DNA of 64,000 bases from Methylomonas sp. UP202 (GCF_029910655.1 NZ_CP123897.1:1426001-1490000), one strand, 5' to 3'. Numbered from the stretch's first letter, positions 35,447 through 44,947 are shown. Translations and numbers: made by a program. The notes: a model not told the origin generated them from the letters alone.

Positions 35447-36070
35447 TTAGACGGCGACGGCCGCGACCCGTCGTTGCAAAGCCAGAGCGTCGGCCAATTC
35501 GGTGGCCGCACCGGCCAGAGGGATGCGGCGCGGTGCCGCGCGCATCGTGCGCCGGTTGATCACGCGTATCGACAACGATTCCACCCAATTCCAGTATTCC
35601 TCTCTAACCTCGTCCGGAAAACCGACGTCGTCGAAGGCCGACAACAGCTGCGCTAGCCAAATCTCGCGGGCCAGTTCGTCTATCGTAAACGGAAAATGCC
35701 GGGAGCGCATGCAAGTATGACCGTGGTTGGCGGTAAACAAGGCCGGACCGCCGGTCGCTTCGACGATGAAATCGGCGGTTTTTTCGACGCCGGCCGCGAA
35801 GCGCGCTGGATCTTTCGGAAACAAATGTCCGATCGGCGTATTCAACAAGCGTTGGTGATGGCGGCGGACCAATGCTCTGAGCAGGCTTGCGCCGGCCACT
35901 TCGAAAACCCGCCGGGACGGAAACGGCACGGCCGGAAACTCCAGGCCGGTGGAAGCCGGCTTCCAGCGCACCTCGTCGCCGACCTCCATCGGGCCGGAGG
36001 CGGCATGGCAATCGGTGTTCGACTCGCCGGCGGGTGCCGGCGACGCTGAATCAAAGTCGGATGCGGTCAT
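35447..36070 (-). CDS. truncated haemoglobin with N-terminal extension
   Basis: A 207-residue globin. The start at 36070 has AGGAGA six bases upstream. Residues 1-50 are a Ser/Pro-rich extension. The globin core runs from about 55: LLNTPIGHLFPKDPARF, then EATGGPALFTANHGHTCMRSRHFPF with the proximal His at about 125, and IWLAQLLSAFDDVGFP with the conserved Trp. The pattern fits truncated haemoglobins and is quite different from the group III protein at 33109. It sits between fdsA and a flavin monooxygenase, 66 bases after fdsA, so it is probably co-transcribed with the formate dehydrogenase. Confidence 0.82.
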   Translation of the reverse strand: MTASDFDSASPAPAGESNTDCHAASGPMEVGDEVRWKPASTGLEFPAVPFPSRRVFEVAGASLLRALVRRHHQRLLNTPIGHLFPKDPARFAAGVEKTADFIVEATGGPALFTANHGHTCMRSRHFPFTIDELAREIWLAQLLSAFDDVGFPDEVREEYWNWVESLSIRVINRRTMRAAPRRIPLAGAATELADALALQRRVAAVAV

Positions 36071-36136
36071 GGTCTGTCTCCTGGGTAAGTGGGTGCGCCG
36101 GCGCTTAGCGCTGGCGAACGCCGGTCTTCGCACGGT

Positions 36137-39004
36137 TTAGCCGTCGGCCGACGCTTTGGGGCGTTTCAAGAAGTTTTCCTGCGCGGTTCGGAATTGCAGA
36201 TAGCGTTGCTGCCATTCAGAAGGCAACGCGACTTTAACGACCTGCACCGCGGTGACCTTGAATTCCGGGCAGTTAGTGGCCCAGTCGGAGTTGTCGGTGG
36301 TGATGACGTTGGCGCCGGAAAACGGGTGGTGGAAAGTGGTGTAGACCACGCCGGGCTGCACCCGGCTCGAGACTTTGGCGTGCAATACCGTTTCGCCGGC
36401 CCGGCTTTGGATGCCGACCCAATCGCCGTCGACGATGCCGCGTTCCTCGGCGTCGTGCGGATGGATTTCCAGGATGTCTTCCGGATGCCAGGCGGTATTC
36501 TTGGTGCGCCGGGTTTGGGCGCCGACGTTGTATTGCGACAGAATCCGACCGGTGGTCAAAATCAGTGGGAAGCGGCGGGTGACTTTTTCGTCGGTGGCGA
36601 CGTATTCGGTGGTCATGAAGCGGCCCTTGCCGCGCACGAAACCGTCGATGTGCATCGTCGGCGTACCGTCGGGGGCACTGTCGTTGCAGGGCCACTGAAT
36701 GCTGCCCATTTCTTCCAATTTTTGGTAGCTGACGCCGTTGAAAGTCGGCGTCAGCGCGGCGATCTCGTCCATGATTTGCGACGGATGATCGTAGTGCATC
36801 GGGTAGCCCATCGCGTTAGCCAGCATCATCGTCGCTTCCCAATCGCCGTATCCGCCCAGCGGCGCCTTGACCTTGCGTACCCTGGAAATCCGGCGTTCGG
36901 CATTGGTGAAGGTGCCGTCCTTTTCCAGGAACGACGCGCCGGGCAACAGCACGTGGGCGAATTTGGCGGTCTCGTTCAGGAACAAGTCCTGCACGACGAT
37001 GCATTCCATCGCCCGCAGTGCGGCTTCGACGTGTTGGGTGTTCGGGTCGGATTGGGCGATGTCTTCGCCCTGGCAATATAGACCCTTGAAGGTGCCGTCG
37101 AACGCGGCTTCGAACATGTTCGGAATGCGCAGGCCGGGTTCGTTTTGCAGTTCTACGCCCCAGGCTTGTTCGAACGTGGCGCGCGCCGCGTCGTTGGAGA
37201 CGTGGCGGTAGCCGGGCAATTCGTGTGGGAAGGCGCCCATGTCGCAGGAGCCTTGCACATTGTTCTGGCCGCGCAACGGATTCACGCCGACGCCGGGCCG
37301 GCCGATGTTGCCGGTCGCCATCGCCAGGTTGGCGATGGCGATGACCATCGTCGAACCCTGGCTGTGTTCGGTCACGCCCAAACCGTAATAAATCGCGCCG
37401 TTGCCGCCGCCGGCGAACAAGCGCGCGGCGCCGCGTACCTGTTCGGCGGGCACGCCGGTAATCGCCGCCGTTTCTTCCGGCGAGTGGCGCGGGTCCAGAA
37501 TGAAGTCCTTCCATTTGGCGAATTCCTGGCTGTCGCAACGCTGGTCGATAAAAGCTTCGTCGTACAAACCTTCGCCGACAATAACGTGCGCCAGTGCATT
37601 CGCCATCGCCACGTTGGTGCCGGGGCGCAGTTTGAGATGGAAATCCGCCTTGATGTGGGCGGAGTCGACCAGATTGATTTCGCGCGGATCGACGACAACC
37701 AGTTTGGCGCCTTGGCGCAGGCGGCGCTTCAATTGCGAGCCGAACACCGGATGGCCGTCGGTCGGGTTGACGCCGATCAGCATCACCACGTCGGCATCCA
37801 TCACCGAATCGAAGCTCTGGGTGCCGGCCGAGGTACCGAAGGTCGCGCTCAAGCCATAACCGGTCGGCGAATGGCACACTCGCGCGCAAGTGTCGACGTT
37901 GTTATTGCCGAACGCTGCCCGCACCAGTTTCTGTACCAGATAATCCTCTTCGTTGGTACAGCGGGACGATACCAGGCCGCCAATCGCGTTTTTGCCGTAT
38001 TTGGCCTGGATGGCTTTGAATTTGTCCGCCGCAAACTGAATGGCCTGTTCCCAACTGGCCTCCCGCCACGGATCGGTGATTTTCTCGCGAATCATCGGCT
38101 TGGTCAGCCGGTCGGGATGATTGGCGTAACCCCAGGCGAAGCGGCCCTTGACGCAGGCGTGGCCGTGGTTGGCGTGGCCGTTCTTATTCGGAAACAGGTT
38201 GACGACCTGGTCGCCCTTGACCTCGGCGACCAGCGAACAGCCGACGCCGCAATAAGCGCAAGTCGTGACGATGTGATCGTCGGTCTGGCCGTGTTCGATC
38301 AGCGTCTTTTCCATCAAGGTCGCGGTCGGGCAGGACAATACGCAGGCGCCGCAGGATACGCATTCCGAATCCAGAAACGGTTGATTCTGTCCCGCCGATA
38401 CCCGCGATTCGAAGCCTCGGCCGTCGATGGTTAATGCAAACGTGCCCTGGATTTGTTCGCAGGCGCGCACGCAACGGTTGCAGACGATGCATTTGGACGG
38501 GTCGTAACTGAAATAGGGGTTGGATTCGTCTTTTGGTAGCGACAAATGGTTGTGGCCTTCGTAGCCGTAACGCACTTCGCGCAAGCCGACCCGGCCGGCC
38601 ATGGTTTGCAATTCGCAGTGGCCGTTGGCCGGACACATCAGGCAATCCAGCGGGTGGTCGGAAATATACAGTTCCATCACGCCGCGCCGAATGTTGGCGA
38701 GTTGCGGCGTTTGAGTCTTGACCACCATGCCGGCTTCGGCCGGCGTGGTGCAAGATGCCGGATAGCCGCGCCGGCCTTCGACCTGGACCAGGCAGAGACG
38801 GCAGGAACCGAACGGTTCCAGGCTTTCGGTCGCGCATAACTTGGGAATTTCGATACCGGCCATCGCGGCGGCGCGCAATAAAGAGGTGCCTTGCGGCACT
38901 TGAATTTTGACCAGATCGATTTCCAGTTCCACCAGCGTGTCCGAGATTTTTGCCGGCGTGCCGAAATCGCCGCCGCAGCCGCAATTGCCGCATTGATGCG
39001 TCAT
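36137..39004 (-). CDS. fdsA: formate dehydrogenase, molybdenum-containing alpha subunit
   Basis: A 955-residue catalytic subunit that oxidises formate to CO2; with beta and gamma subunits it reduces NAD. An N-terminal 2Fe-2S ferredoxin domain (IPKLCATESLEPFGSCRLC), an NADH-dehydrogenase-G-like segment (HPLDCLMCPANGHCELQ), two 4Fe-4S clusters (CIVCNRCVRACEQ and CVSCGACVLSCP) and the fourth-cluster motif CAYCGVGC precede the molybdopterin domain. The molybdenum ligand is Cys377 (ARVCHSP) with His378, so selenocysteine is not used. Beta and gamma genes are not adjacent, unlike the common fdsGBACD order. GGAG lies eight bases before the ATG. The central role in methanotroph energy metabolism is the last step of C1 oxidation. 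Confidence 0.96.
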   Translation of the reverse strand: MTHQCGNCGCGGDFGTPAKISDTLVELEIDLVKIQVPQGTSLLRAAAMAGIEIPKLCATESLEPFGSCRLCLVQVEGRRGYPASCTTPAEAGMVVKTQTPQLANIRRGVMELYISDHPLDCLMCPANGHCELQTMAGRVGLREVRYGYEGHNHLSLPKDESNPYFSYDPSKCIVCNRCVRACEQIQGTFALTIDGRGFESRVSAGQNQPFLDSECVSCGACVLSCPTATLMEKTLIEHGQTDDHIVTTCAYCGVGCSLVAEVKGDQVVNLFPNKNGHANHGHACVKGRFAWGYANHPDRLTKPMIREKITDPWREASWEQAIQFAADKFKAIQAKYGKNAIGGLVSSRCTNEEDYLVQKLVRAAFGNNNVDTCARVCHSPTGYGLSATFGTSAGTQSFDSVMDADVVMLIGVNPTDGHPVFGSQLKRRLRQGAKLVVVDPREINLVDSAHIKADFHLKLRPGTNVAMANALAHVIVGEGLYDEAFIDQRCDSQEFAKWKDFILDPRHSPEETAAITGVPAEQVRGAARLFAGGGNGAIYYGLGVTEHSQGSTMVIAIANLAMATGNIGRPGVGVNPLRGQNNVQGSCDMGAFPHELPGYRHVSNDAARATFEQAWGVELQNEPGLRIPNMFEAAFDGTFKGLYCQGEDIAQSDPNTQHVEAALRAMECIVVQDLFLNETAKFAHVLLPGASFLEKDGTFTNAERRISRVRKVKAPLGGYGDWEATMMLANAMGYPMHYDHPSQIMDEIAALTPTFNGVSYQKLEEMGSIQWPCNDSAPDGTPTMHIDGFVRGKGRFMTTEYVATDEKVTRRFPLILTTGRILSQYNVGAQTRRTKNTAWHPEDILEIHPHDAEERGIVDGDWVGIQSRAGETVLHAKVSSRVQPGVVYTTFHHPFSGANVITTDNSDWATNCPEFKVTAVQVVKVALPSEWQQRYLQFRTAQENFLKRPKASADG

Positions 39005-39139
39005 CGAGTGTTCTCCAAAGCGTTTTCCGGACTGAGGTCCGGGTTATGTAGATCGAAATAGGTCGTTGCCTGCCGGATTCGAAACGAGCGAGACCGGCTG
39101 GGTGGGTGCTTATCCATAGAGCGAGGTGGGATGTGTCTA

Positions 39140-39166
39140 TTGATATATCTTTTAGTATATATCGTA
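39140..39166. promoter_or_regulatory. ATATA-type inverted repeat, possible molybdate-responsive site
   Basis: TTGATATAT and ATATATCGT face each other across about 9 bases. The layout recalls ModE operators (CGNTATAT...ATATANCG), which would fit a molybdenum enzyme, but I see no modE gene in the window and the match is by eye only. Confidence 0.4.
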
Positions 39167-39482
39167 TGGTCGCGCTCATCTACGAATGGGCAGTTTTGCT
39201 CGCAAATCGATCCGCTGAGCGCGGCTGCCGAGATTCACGCGGCGTCTATTAGTCTATGGAGGTGGATGGATTCTATAAAAATATATAAAAAATAATTATT
39301 TACTGTTGATTGTTTCCTGTTGTGAGCCTGTTTTTAGCCGACGATTTATTGAAAACTCGGACAGAAGTCTGTCGGGTTTCGGTCATTTTTTACTCGTTGC
39401 GAATAGTAAATTTCCTAAATGTAATGGCTGCATCCCAATGTATTCTCTGGTTCGGTTGGTCTGAAGATGCGTATAATCGTCT

Positions 39483-39507
39483 AACGATATATATTAATTG
39501 ATATAAA
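39483..39507. promoter_or_regulatory. YGATATA direct repeat before the fdsD-like gene
   Basis: CGATATA and TGATATA occur in the same orientation 13 bases apart, the same half-element as at 39140-39166. They may be part of the promoter or an operator for the downstream gene. Confidence 0.35.
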
Positions 39508-39543
39508 GACTTGTAGTCGCACACGCCGGGAGGATAGAAAACC

Positions 39544-39807
39544 ATGCAGCATCGCATCTACGAACGGTTGATTTCGGCGCCGGCGCCGACGAAAACGCTG
39601 GAGCAACTACTCAACAATCTGAACGACGTGGGCCGGTTTTACGAAGCCTATCCGGAAGAAGAGGCCGTTCAGGGATTGGTGTCGCACATGAGGGAGTTCA
39701 TGGCGCCCAGTTTGCGCCGCCAAGTCGTCGCGCATCTGAGTCATGGTGGCGTCGGGATGAAAACGATCGTGCGCACGGCGGTCAGACGACTGAAGGAATT
39801 GACTTGA
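39544..39807 (+). CDS. formate dehydrogenase delta subunit-like protein
   Basis: An 87-residue protein with GGAGGA upstream. The pattern LLNNLNDVGRFYEAYP, HMREFMAPSLRRQVVAHL and GGVGMKTIVRTAVRRL follows FdsD proteins, which read roughly N-I-FF--P, H---FW-PRMR, GG-GL---V--A. FdsD is a small subunit or assembly factor found at the end of fds operons. Here it is separated from fdsA and transcribed in the opposite direction. The N-terminal 20 residues are extra. The assignment rests on pattern recognition rather than high identity. Confidence 0.65.
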   Translation: MQHRIYERLISAPAPTKTLEQLLNNLNDVGRFYEAYPEEEAVQGLVSHMREFMAPSLRRQVVAHLSHGGVGMKTIVRTAVRRLKELT

Positions 39808-40132
39808 TGCATGTGACGTACGTTTTCGATGTGAGCCCCTGCGAATCAACCGCGCGCGATCGGGTTGGCAAACTGCGACATCGATAGCGGGCAAAGCACG
39901 CAGCCGGATCGCCGACTCGAACGCCGCGAGTCGGGTTTACCCTGTCGTTTGGAAAGCGGTTCCAGGGCCAGCCTTGCTTCAAGACATCGCGTCGCGAAGC
40001 GCCCCGCCGTTACGGTTACCGTTCGAGAGTTGACGATTTTGCCGAACAGGGAATTGTCTTCTATGCTGCATGCGGAGCAATCAGTCGTTGCATTCTTCAT
40101 CAGCCCACCACTCGGTGACCGGGAGTCAGTCC
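39808..40132. other. 325-bp spacer
   Basis: No convincing gene. Open frames on both strands overlap each other and lack ribosome sites. It probably carries the promoter of the acid phosphatase gene. Confidence 0.45.
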
Positions 40133-40975
40133 ATGCGGAACAGAACTTATCAATTTTGGGGACGGCTGTTTGCCGTTTTGTGCTTAAGCTGCGCGTTGCA
40201 GGATGTGTTGGCGGATGCCGGCGCGACGCCGATTCCGCCGGAAATCGGCAATAGAGACCGTGGCTATTTGCCGACCAACGCGATCCCGGACAGCCTGGGT
40301 TTGTTGCCGCTACCGCCGGCGGACGGGTCGGCGAGTTTTGCGTTGGATTTGATCTACGCCCAGAAAAGCTTTGCGTTGCGCAATACGCCTGCCTGGGCGT
40401 TGGCGATACAGGATGCCGACCTGAGTTTCCCGAATGCCGCGAGCGCCTATGCCTGCGCGCTGGGCGTGCCGGTGGACGAGCAACATACCCCCCATTTGGT
40501 GAAGCTGTTGAAGAAGGTCAAGCAGGACGCGGGCGCGGCCACCGGCGCGGCAAAGGATAGATACAAACGTCCCCGGCCGTTCATGGTCAACGACGCCCGG
40601 TTTTGCACACCGGACGATCGCGCCCGTCTGGAGGCCGGCGGTTCCTATCCGTCCGGACACAATGCCATCGGCATGGCTTGGGGCTTGATTTTGGCCGAAC
40701 TGGTTCCCGCGCGGGCCGATGCGATTCTAGCCCGCGCCCAGGCCTTCGGATTCAGCCGGGTGGTCTGTAACGTACATTGGTATAGCGATACTGTATGGGG
40801 ACGCTACCTGGGCGCGTATACGGTCGCTAAGCTCCATGCCGATCGTCATTTTCAGGACGAGTTGAGTCAGGCGAAAGACGAATTGGACGATTTGAGCGAG
40901 GAGGCCGTGGCGCCGAACCGCGATTGCGTCGCGGAACGGGCCGGCATCGAAGCGCAGAAGCCGTTGACTCAGTAA
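40133..40975 (+). CDS. class A acid phosphatase (PhoN/PAP2 family)
   Basis: A 280-residue exported phosphatase. The signal peptide is residues 1-28 (ending DVLAD). The three PAP2/class A motifs are present in order: KDRYKRPRPF, GSYPSGHNAIGMAWGLILAEL and SRVVCNVHWYSDTVWGR. The His of the second motif and of SRVVCNVHW are the catalytic pair. It is periplasmic or secreted and releases phosphate from a range of monoesters. I use the ATG at 40133, preceded by GGGAG, rather than the longer frame. It has a longer N-terminal part than typical PhoC and an acidic C-terminal tail. Confidence 0.92.
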   Translation: MRNRTYQFWGRLFAVLCLSCALQDVLADAGATPIPPEIGNRDRGYLPTNAIPDSLGLLPLPPADGSASFALDLIYAQKSFALRNTPAWALAIQDADLSFPNAASAYACALGVPVDEQHTPHLVKLLKKVKQDAGAATGAAKDRYKRPRPFMVNDARFCTPDDRARLEAGGSYPSGHNAIGMAWGLILAELVPARADAILARAQAFGFSRVVCNVHWYSDTVWGRYLGAYTVAKLHADRHFQDELSQAKDELDDLSEEAVAPNRDCVAERAGIEAQKPLTQ

Positions 40976-41017
40976 GATTCGGACGACTTGGTTTGCGGCT
41001 CCCAGATCGGCCTATCC

Positions 41018-42406
41018 TTACCGTGCTGAGTTTGGATTTCGCTGCCCGGCCGGTGGCGAATCGGCCGACACTCGCCCCACCACCGGTCCGTCCGGTTTCA
41101 GCGTCACGCTAAAGGCTTCCTTGAGGGTGAGGTCGGTTTCGAAGCGGAATGCCCGAAAGAAGCTGGCGATGATCAGCAGCATTTCCAGCTCGGCGAAATG
41201 CTTGCCGATGCAGTTGTGCAGGCCGCCGCCGAACGGAAAGAACGCAAATTTGTGGCGTTGCGCAACGCTATCGTCCAGAAATCGGTTCGGATCGAATTCG
41301 TCGGGGCGAGGCCATAGGCGCGGATTGTGGTGGATGGCGTGCATCGTCAACAGGAGGATGGTGTCCTTGGCGATGGCGTAGTCGCCAAGCTCGATGTCCG
41401 CCAGCGCCTGCGTGGTCAGCGCCGAGGTGGGCGGATACAGGCGCAGGGTTTCGTTCAAGGCCGCCTTGGTGTAGCTCAGTTGGGTCAGATGGCCGGCCTG
41501 GAGCGGTTCGTTCGGCAAGCCGGCGATTTCGGCGGCGATTTTTTCGCGCACCGCCGGATGCTTGCCGGTCAGATAAAAAAACCATAACAGCGTGTTGATC
41601 GTGGTTTCCTGGCCGGCAAAAAACAGCGTGACCGATTCGTCGCGCAGCAAGTCGTTCGGCATCGTATAACCGGTGCTTCGGTCCCGGGCTTGCAGCAACA
41701 GTGAAATCAGGTCTTGTCCTGGATTCGCGCGTTTTTGTTCGATTTCGGCGTAGAGAAAGGTTTTCAGATACTCGACCGCCGCGCGGTAGTTCTTGCTTCG
41801 CAGCGGTATCCAGCGCTTCAGCCGCTGGCCGAAGATCAGATGCACGCCCAGTTGCAGCGGCAGTTCCCGGCTGAGTACGTCGATGACGTTGATCAGCTGC
41901 GCGCCGTTGCTGAGCTGGTCCACCGACTTGCCGAGCAGAACTTGCAGAAAGATGCGCTGAATCAGTTGGCGAAGCTCGGCGCTCAAATCGACATCGCCGC
42001 CCGCCGCGAGCTTCACGCGTTCGGCGGTAGCGGCCGCTTCCGCGACGATCAGTTGTTCCCACGTTTTGACGGCATCCTTGGTGAACATCGGCTGCATCAG
42101 GCGGCGTTGCTTGCTCCAGACCTCGGATTCGCTGTTAATCAGGCCGTTGCCGAACAGCGCTTGCTTGGCGTCGTACATGAAGTCGCGGTTCAGCAAGCCC
42201 TTGCCTTCCAGATTAAAGATTTGCTCGATGTATTCCGGCGCGCGGACGAACAGTATCTTCTTCTTGAAGACCGTTCCCAGCGCCAAATCGCCGTATTTGG
42301 CGTGTATGCCGGCCATCGTCGAGAGCGGCTGGACGATCATGCGCAGCATCGAAACAATCATCGAATGTTGGGGTAGGGCGGGCTTGGCGATTGTCGAGTT
42401 GTCCAT
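41018..42406 (-). CDS. cytochrome P450
   Basis: A 462-residue soluble-type P450. The I-helix oxygen-binding motif AGQETT, the K-helix ExxR (ETLR), and the heme loop FFPFGGGLHNCIGKHFA (thiolate Cys about 399) are all intact. The sequence resembles bacterial CYP enzymes related to eukaryotic fatty-acid hydroxylases (NRDFMYDAKQALFGNGL is typical of that group). No ferredoxin or reductase gene is adjacent, so electrons must come from elsewhere. The substrate is unknown; fatty acids or terpenoids are possible. Confidence 0.95.
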   Translation of the reverse strand: MDNSTIAKPALPQHSMIVSMLRMIVQPLSTMAGIHAKYGDLALGTVFKKKILFVRAPEYIEQIFNLEGKGLLNRDFMYDAKQALFGNGLINSESEVWSKQRRLMQPMFTKDAVKTWEQLIVAEAAATAERVKLAAGGDVDLSAELRQLIQRIFLQVLLGKSVDQLSNGAQLINVIDVLSRELPLQLGVHLIFGQRLKRWIPLRSKNYRAAVEYLKTFLYAEIEQKRANPGQDLISLLLQARDRSTGYTMPNDLLRDESVTLFFAGQETTINTLLWFFYLTGKHPAVREKIAAEIAGLPNEPLQAGHLTQLSYTKAALNETLRLYPPTSALTTQALADIELGDYAIAKDTILLLTMHAIHHNPRLWPRPDEFDPNRFLDDSVAQRHKFAFFPFGGGLHNCIGKHFAELEMLLIIASFFRAFRFETDLTLKEAFSVTLKPDGPVVGRVSADSPPAGQRNPNSAR

Positions 42407-42698
42407 CAGTTTTCGTCTATTCGGTTAAGTGCCGACATTATCGACCGATTGGGCCGAAACGGTATAGTCGGGCCGTCTTCGAGTCGCGGCGCGATAAGGG
42501 CGCTTTTAACAGGTTGGCAAAGCGGCCGTTCGGCCGGATGAAGGAATGTCGGGTTTGCGACAAATGTGGGCTAGCCTGTCCGACGACGCATTGGCCGAGC
42601 AGCTCGTTGGCTGGGGAAAATCCGCCGACGACGACGTACGCCGGGCATGGTGCGATTTTTGCTGAACTGTAGTCAAATTCATCAGCATAGGCCTCGAC

Positions 42699-43106
42699 AT
42701 GCGTTACGATCCCCATCCCGAAGAAATCGCCGCCGTTCCGGATATGAGTGACGAAGAACGATTGGAATATTTTCTGTATCGAATCTTCGAGACCGACGAA
42801 GTCTGGGGGCTGAAGGAGGGGCCGCAGCCCTTGATTCGGGAGCTCGATGGTCGGAATACCCTGCCAGTTTGGCCTTACAAGCGCTACGCCGCCGATGCCG
42901 TCGCCGGCGAATGGGCGCATCTGGCGCCGGGTGTGGAATCGGTCGATTTTTTTACCTATCAGACCTTGAACAAGCTGGCTCGCGAGGAAGTCACGGTGGA
43001 AATCATGCCCAGACCGGGAGCGGCCGGGTGTTTGATTACGCCGCAACGTCTGTTTGGCATGCTGGAAAATATGATGGAGTCTAGGGATTACACGGTCGGG
43101 GATTAA
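42699..43106 (+). CDS. DUF2750-like protein
   Basis: A 135-residue protein. MSDEERLEYFLYRIFETDEVWGL and the later LPVWPYKRYAADA and ESVDFFTYQTLNKLAREEVTVEIMPRPGAAG follow the DUF2750 pattern. The function is unknown; members are small cytoplasmic proteins. It is divergently oriented from the P450 across a 290-bp spacer, with no strong ribosome site at the ATG. Confidence 0.75.
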   Translation: MRYDPHPEEIAAVPDMSDEERLEYFLYRIFETDEVWGLKEGPQPLIRELDGRNTLPVWPYKRYAADAVAGEWAHLAPGVESVDFFTYQTLNKLAREEVTVEIMPRPGAAGCLITPQRLFGMLENMMESRDYTVGD

Positions 43107-43194
43107 CGCAGTCGCGGGTTCTCGTTGGGCGGATTGTAAACCCGGTTGGCCGAACCTTAAGATCGCGGCCAACCGTAACGAGACTAGCCGGCCA

Positions 43195-44055
43195 TTACCG
43201 GCAATCGAACTGCTTGGGCCAGTCGCGGTAGTTAAACACTTGGCCTTCCCGGCGCACGGTTTCGACGGCGGCTAGATCCAGGTCGGCGTAAACCCATTGG
43301 GCTTGGTTGTACTCGCCGATCGCCAGAATGCCGTTGTTCGGAAAGCCGCGATCGACCGGCGTGTAAATGGCTGCCGCGCCGCGATTGACATCGACCGCTT
43401 CGGACCAGGCGGCGTCGCCGACCAGCGAGGATTGCACGACGTAGCATTGGTTTTCCAGCGCGCGGGCCTGGCAGCCGATCCGTACCCGATAATAACCGGC
43501 TTCGGTGTCGGTGCAACTGGGCACCAAGATCAACGTGGCGCCGCGTTCGGCTTGTTGGCGGGCGTAGTGGGGAAATTCACTGTCGTAGCAGATGTTGATC
43601 GCGATCTTGCCGAATACGGTGTCGAACACTTTGATGTCCAGACCGCGCGAGATATGCCATTGCTCGTTCTCGAAACGGGTCATGGTCAGCTTTTCCTGAT
43701 AATCCACGTCGCCCTGCGGCGTGAAGAAATAGGCGTGATTGCGGAATTCGCCGTTTTCGTGTTTGACAGGAAACGTGCCGGCCTGGATATACACCCGGTG
43801 CTCGGCGGCCTGGGTTTTGAACAAATCCAGGTATGGCGGCAGCAGGGTTTGCAATGCATCCAGTTGGCCGTTCAAGGACGAATAAACATCCTTCGGAAAC
43901 AAGGATGCCAGTTCCATGCAGGCGTATTCGGGGAACAGCAGGATGTCGGCTTTGTTGTCGGCCGCTTCTTTTACCCAGCGGCGGGTTTTGGCTGCGAAGT
44001 TTTCCCAGGTTTCCAGGAAGCTGATGTCGTATTGGGCGCTGGCGATTTTAGGCAC
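43195..44055 (-). CDS. nitrilase-superfamily carbon-nitrogen hydrolase
   Basis: A 286-residue amidohydrolase with the Glu-Lys-Cys triad: Glu43 in LLFPEYA, Lys122 in QEKLTMTRFE and Cys156 in NICYDSEFP. It is a cytoplasmic enzyme that cleaves an amide, or amidates in reverse; the substrate is unknown. It begins with GTG at 44055, overlapping the acetyltransferase stop by 8 bases, so the two are translationally coupled. The same acetyltransferase-nitrilase pair occurs in many bacteria, sometimes as a fusion. Confidence 0.92.
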   Translation of the reverse strand: MPKIASAQYDISFLETWENFAAKTRRWVKEAADNKADILLFPEYACMELASLFPKDVYSSLNGQLDALQTLLPPYLDLFKTQAAEHRVYIQAGTFPVKHENGEFRNHAYFFTPQGDVDYQEKLTMTRFENEQWHISRGLDIKVFDTVFGKIAINICYDSEFPHYARQQAERGATLILVPSCTDTEAGYYRVRIGCQARALENQCYVVQSSLVGDAAWSEAVDVNRGAAAIYTPVDRGFPNNGILAIGEYNQAQWVYADLDLAAVETVRREGQVFNYRDWPKQFDCR

Positions 44056-44650
44056 GGTCTTCTCTCAACCAAAAGGTCATCGGTTTGGGGGTTTCGGTCT
44101 CGTCGTCGAGATCTTTCCAGGTATAGGTGGTTTTCAGTTCCGGATGCTTGAAATAACCGCGTTTGTTCCAAAACGCGTCCAGCGGCACATAATCGGCCGG
44201 CCGGCGCGGATGATCGGCCGGGCGCTCGACGCAACAGAACGTGATGTGCCTGAAGCCGCCCAAATCGGCGGCATGGGCTTCGCGTTGCTCGAAAAATTTA
44301 ACGCCGATGCCCAGGCCGCGATAGGCCGTGTTCAACACCGATTCGCCGCAGTAAAACACCTGCTCCGGATCGTAACGGTGGTCCACGAACGGCTTTTGGA
44401 CTTCGGCGGTTTCGTATTTCAACGGGATCGCGGTCGAGGCGCCGATGATGGCTTCGCCGTCGAAGGCCAGCACGATCACGCTGTCCGGGCAGTCGATATA
44501 GGTTTGCAGGTATTTTTTCTCGTACTCGTAATCGCCGTCGTACAAGTAGGGGAAGTCGCGGAACACCTCGATGCGCAGCCGCGCCAGTTCGGGAATGTAT
44601 TGAATCAAGGCCGCGCCGCTGAGGCGCTGAATGCGGATGTCTTTGCTCAT
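44048..44650 (-). CDS. GNAT-family N-acetyltransferase
   Basis: A 200-residue acetyltransferase. The segment VIVLAFDGEAIIGASTAIP is the central strand, and SVLNTAYRGLGIGVKFFEQRE contains the acetyl-CoA-binding (R/Q)xxGxG motif as YRGLGIG. The ATG at 44650 is chosen because it opens directly on the conserved N-terminus MSKDIRIQRL; the longer open frame upstream is unlikely. It works with the overlapping nitrilase, perhaps in turnover of an acetylated or amidated metabolite. The specific substrate is unknown. Confidence 0.88.
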   Translation of the reverse strand: MSKDIRIQRLSGAALIQYIPELARLRIEVFRDFPYLYDGDYEYEKKYLQTYIDCPDSVIVLAFDGEAIIGASTAIPLKYETAEVQKPFVDHRYDPEQVFYCGESVLNTAYRGLGIGVKFFEQREAHAADLGGFRHITFCCVERPADHPRRPADYVPLDAFWNKRGYFKHPELKTTYTWKDLDDETETPKPMTFWLREDRA

Positions 44651-44947
44651 GCTGGTTGCGGATTGAATGGATAAACAAAATATCGGCCGCCGGCAGGACG
44701 GTCGGGGCGGATATTGTATTGCAGGCACGCTGCGATTGCCTATCGGGAACGCTTGGCGCGACCGGGTTGTTTGACGTAAACAGGTTTTTCGATGACGAAA
44801 GGTACGCAAGTCGCGGCCTGCCATCGACAGTCCCGCGCTGGTGCGGGGCAAGCGGGAATTCGGCCTTGCTGGCCGGATTGACCAGGCTTTTAAGCAATCC
44901 CGCCTAAAAGCCGTTGATTGAAGACTAACCAAACTGGAGGAGTATTT

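Larger units (their letters stand above)
39005..39543. promoter_or_regulatory. 540-bp divergent fdsA/fdsD promoter region
   Basis: AT-rich spacer between fdsA and the fdsD-like gene with no coding sequence. It contains two blocks built of the element YGATATA. These lie at the two ends, about 140 bases upstream of fdsA and about 40 bases upstream of the fdsD-like gene, as expected of operators for two divergent promoters. Confidence 0.55.

Noticed and set aside
42391-42672. 93-residue + strand frame ahead of the DUF2750 gene (KCGLACPTTHWP region)
   Set aside because: Overlaps the P450 start, lacks a ribosome site and reads like translated spacer; it may be a dispersed repeat.
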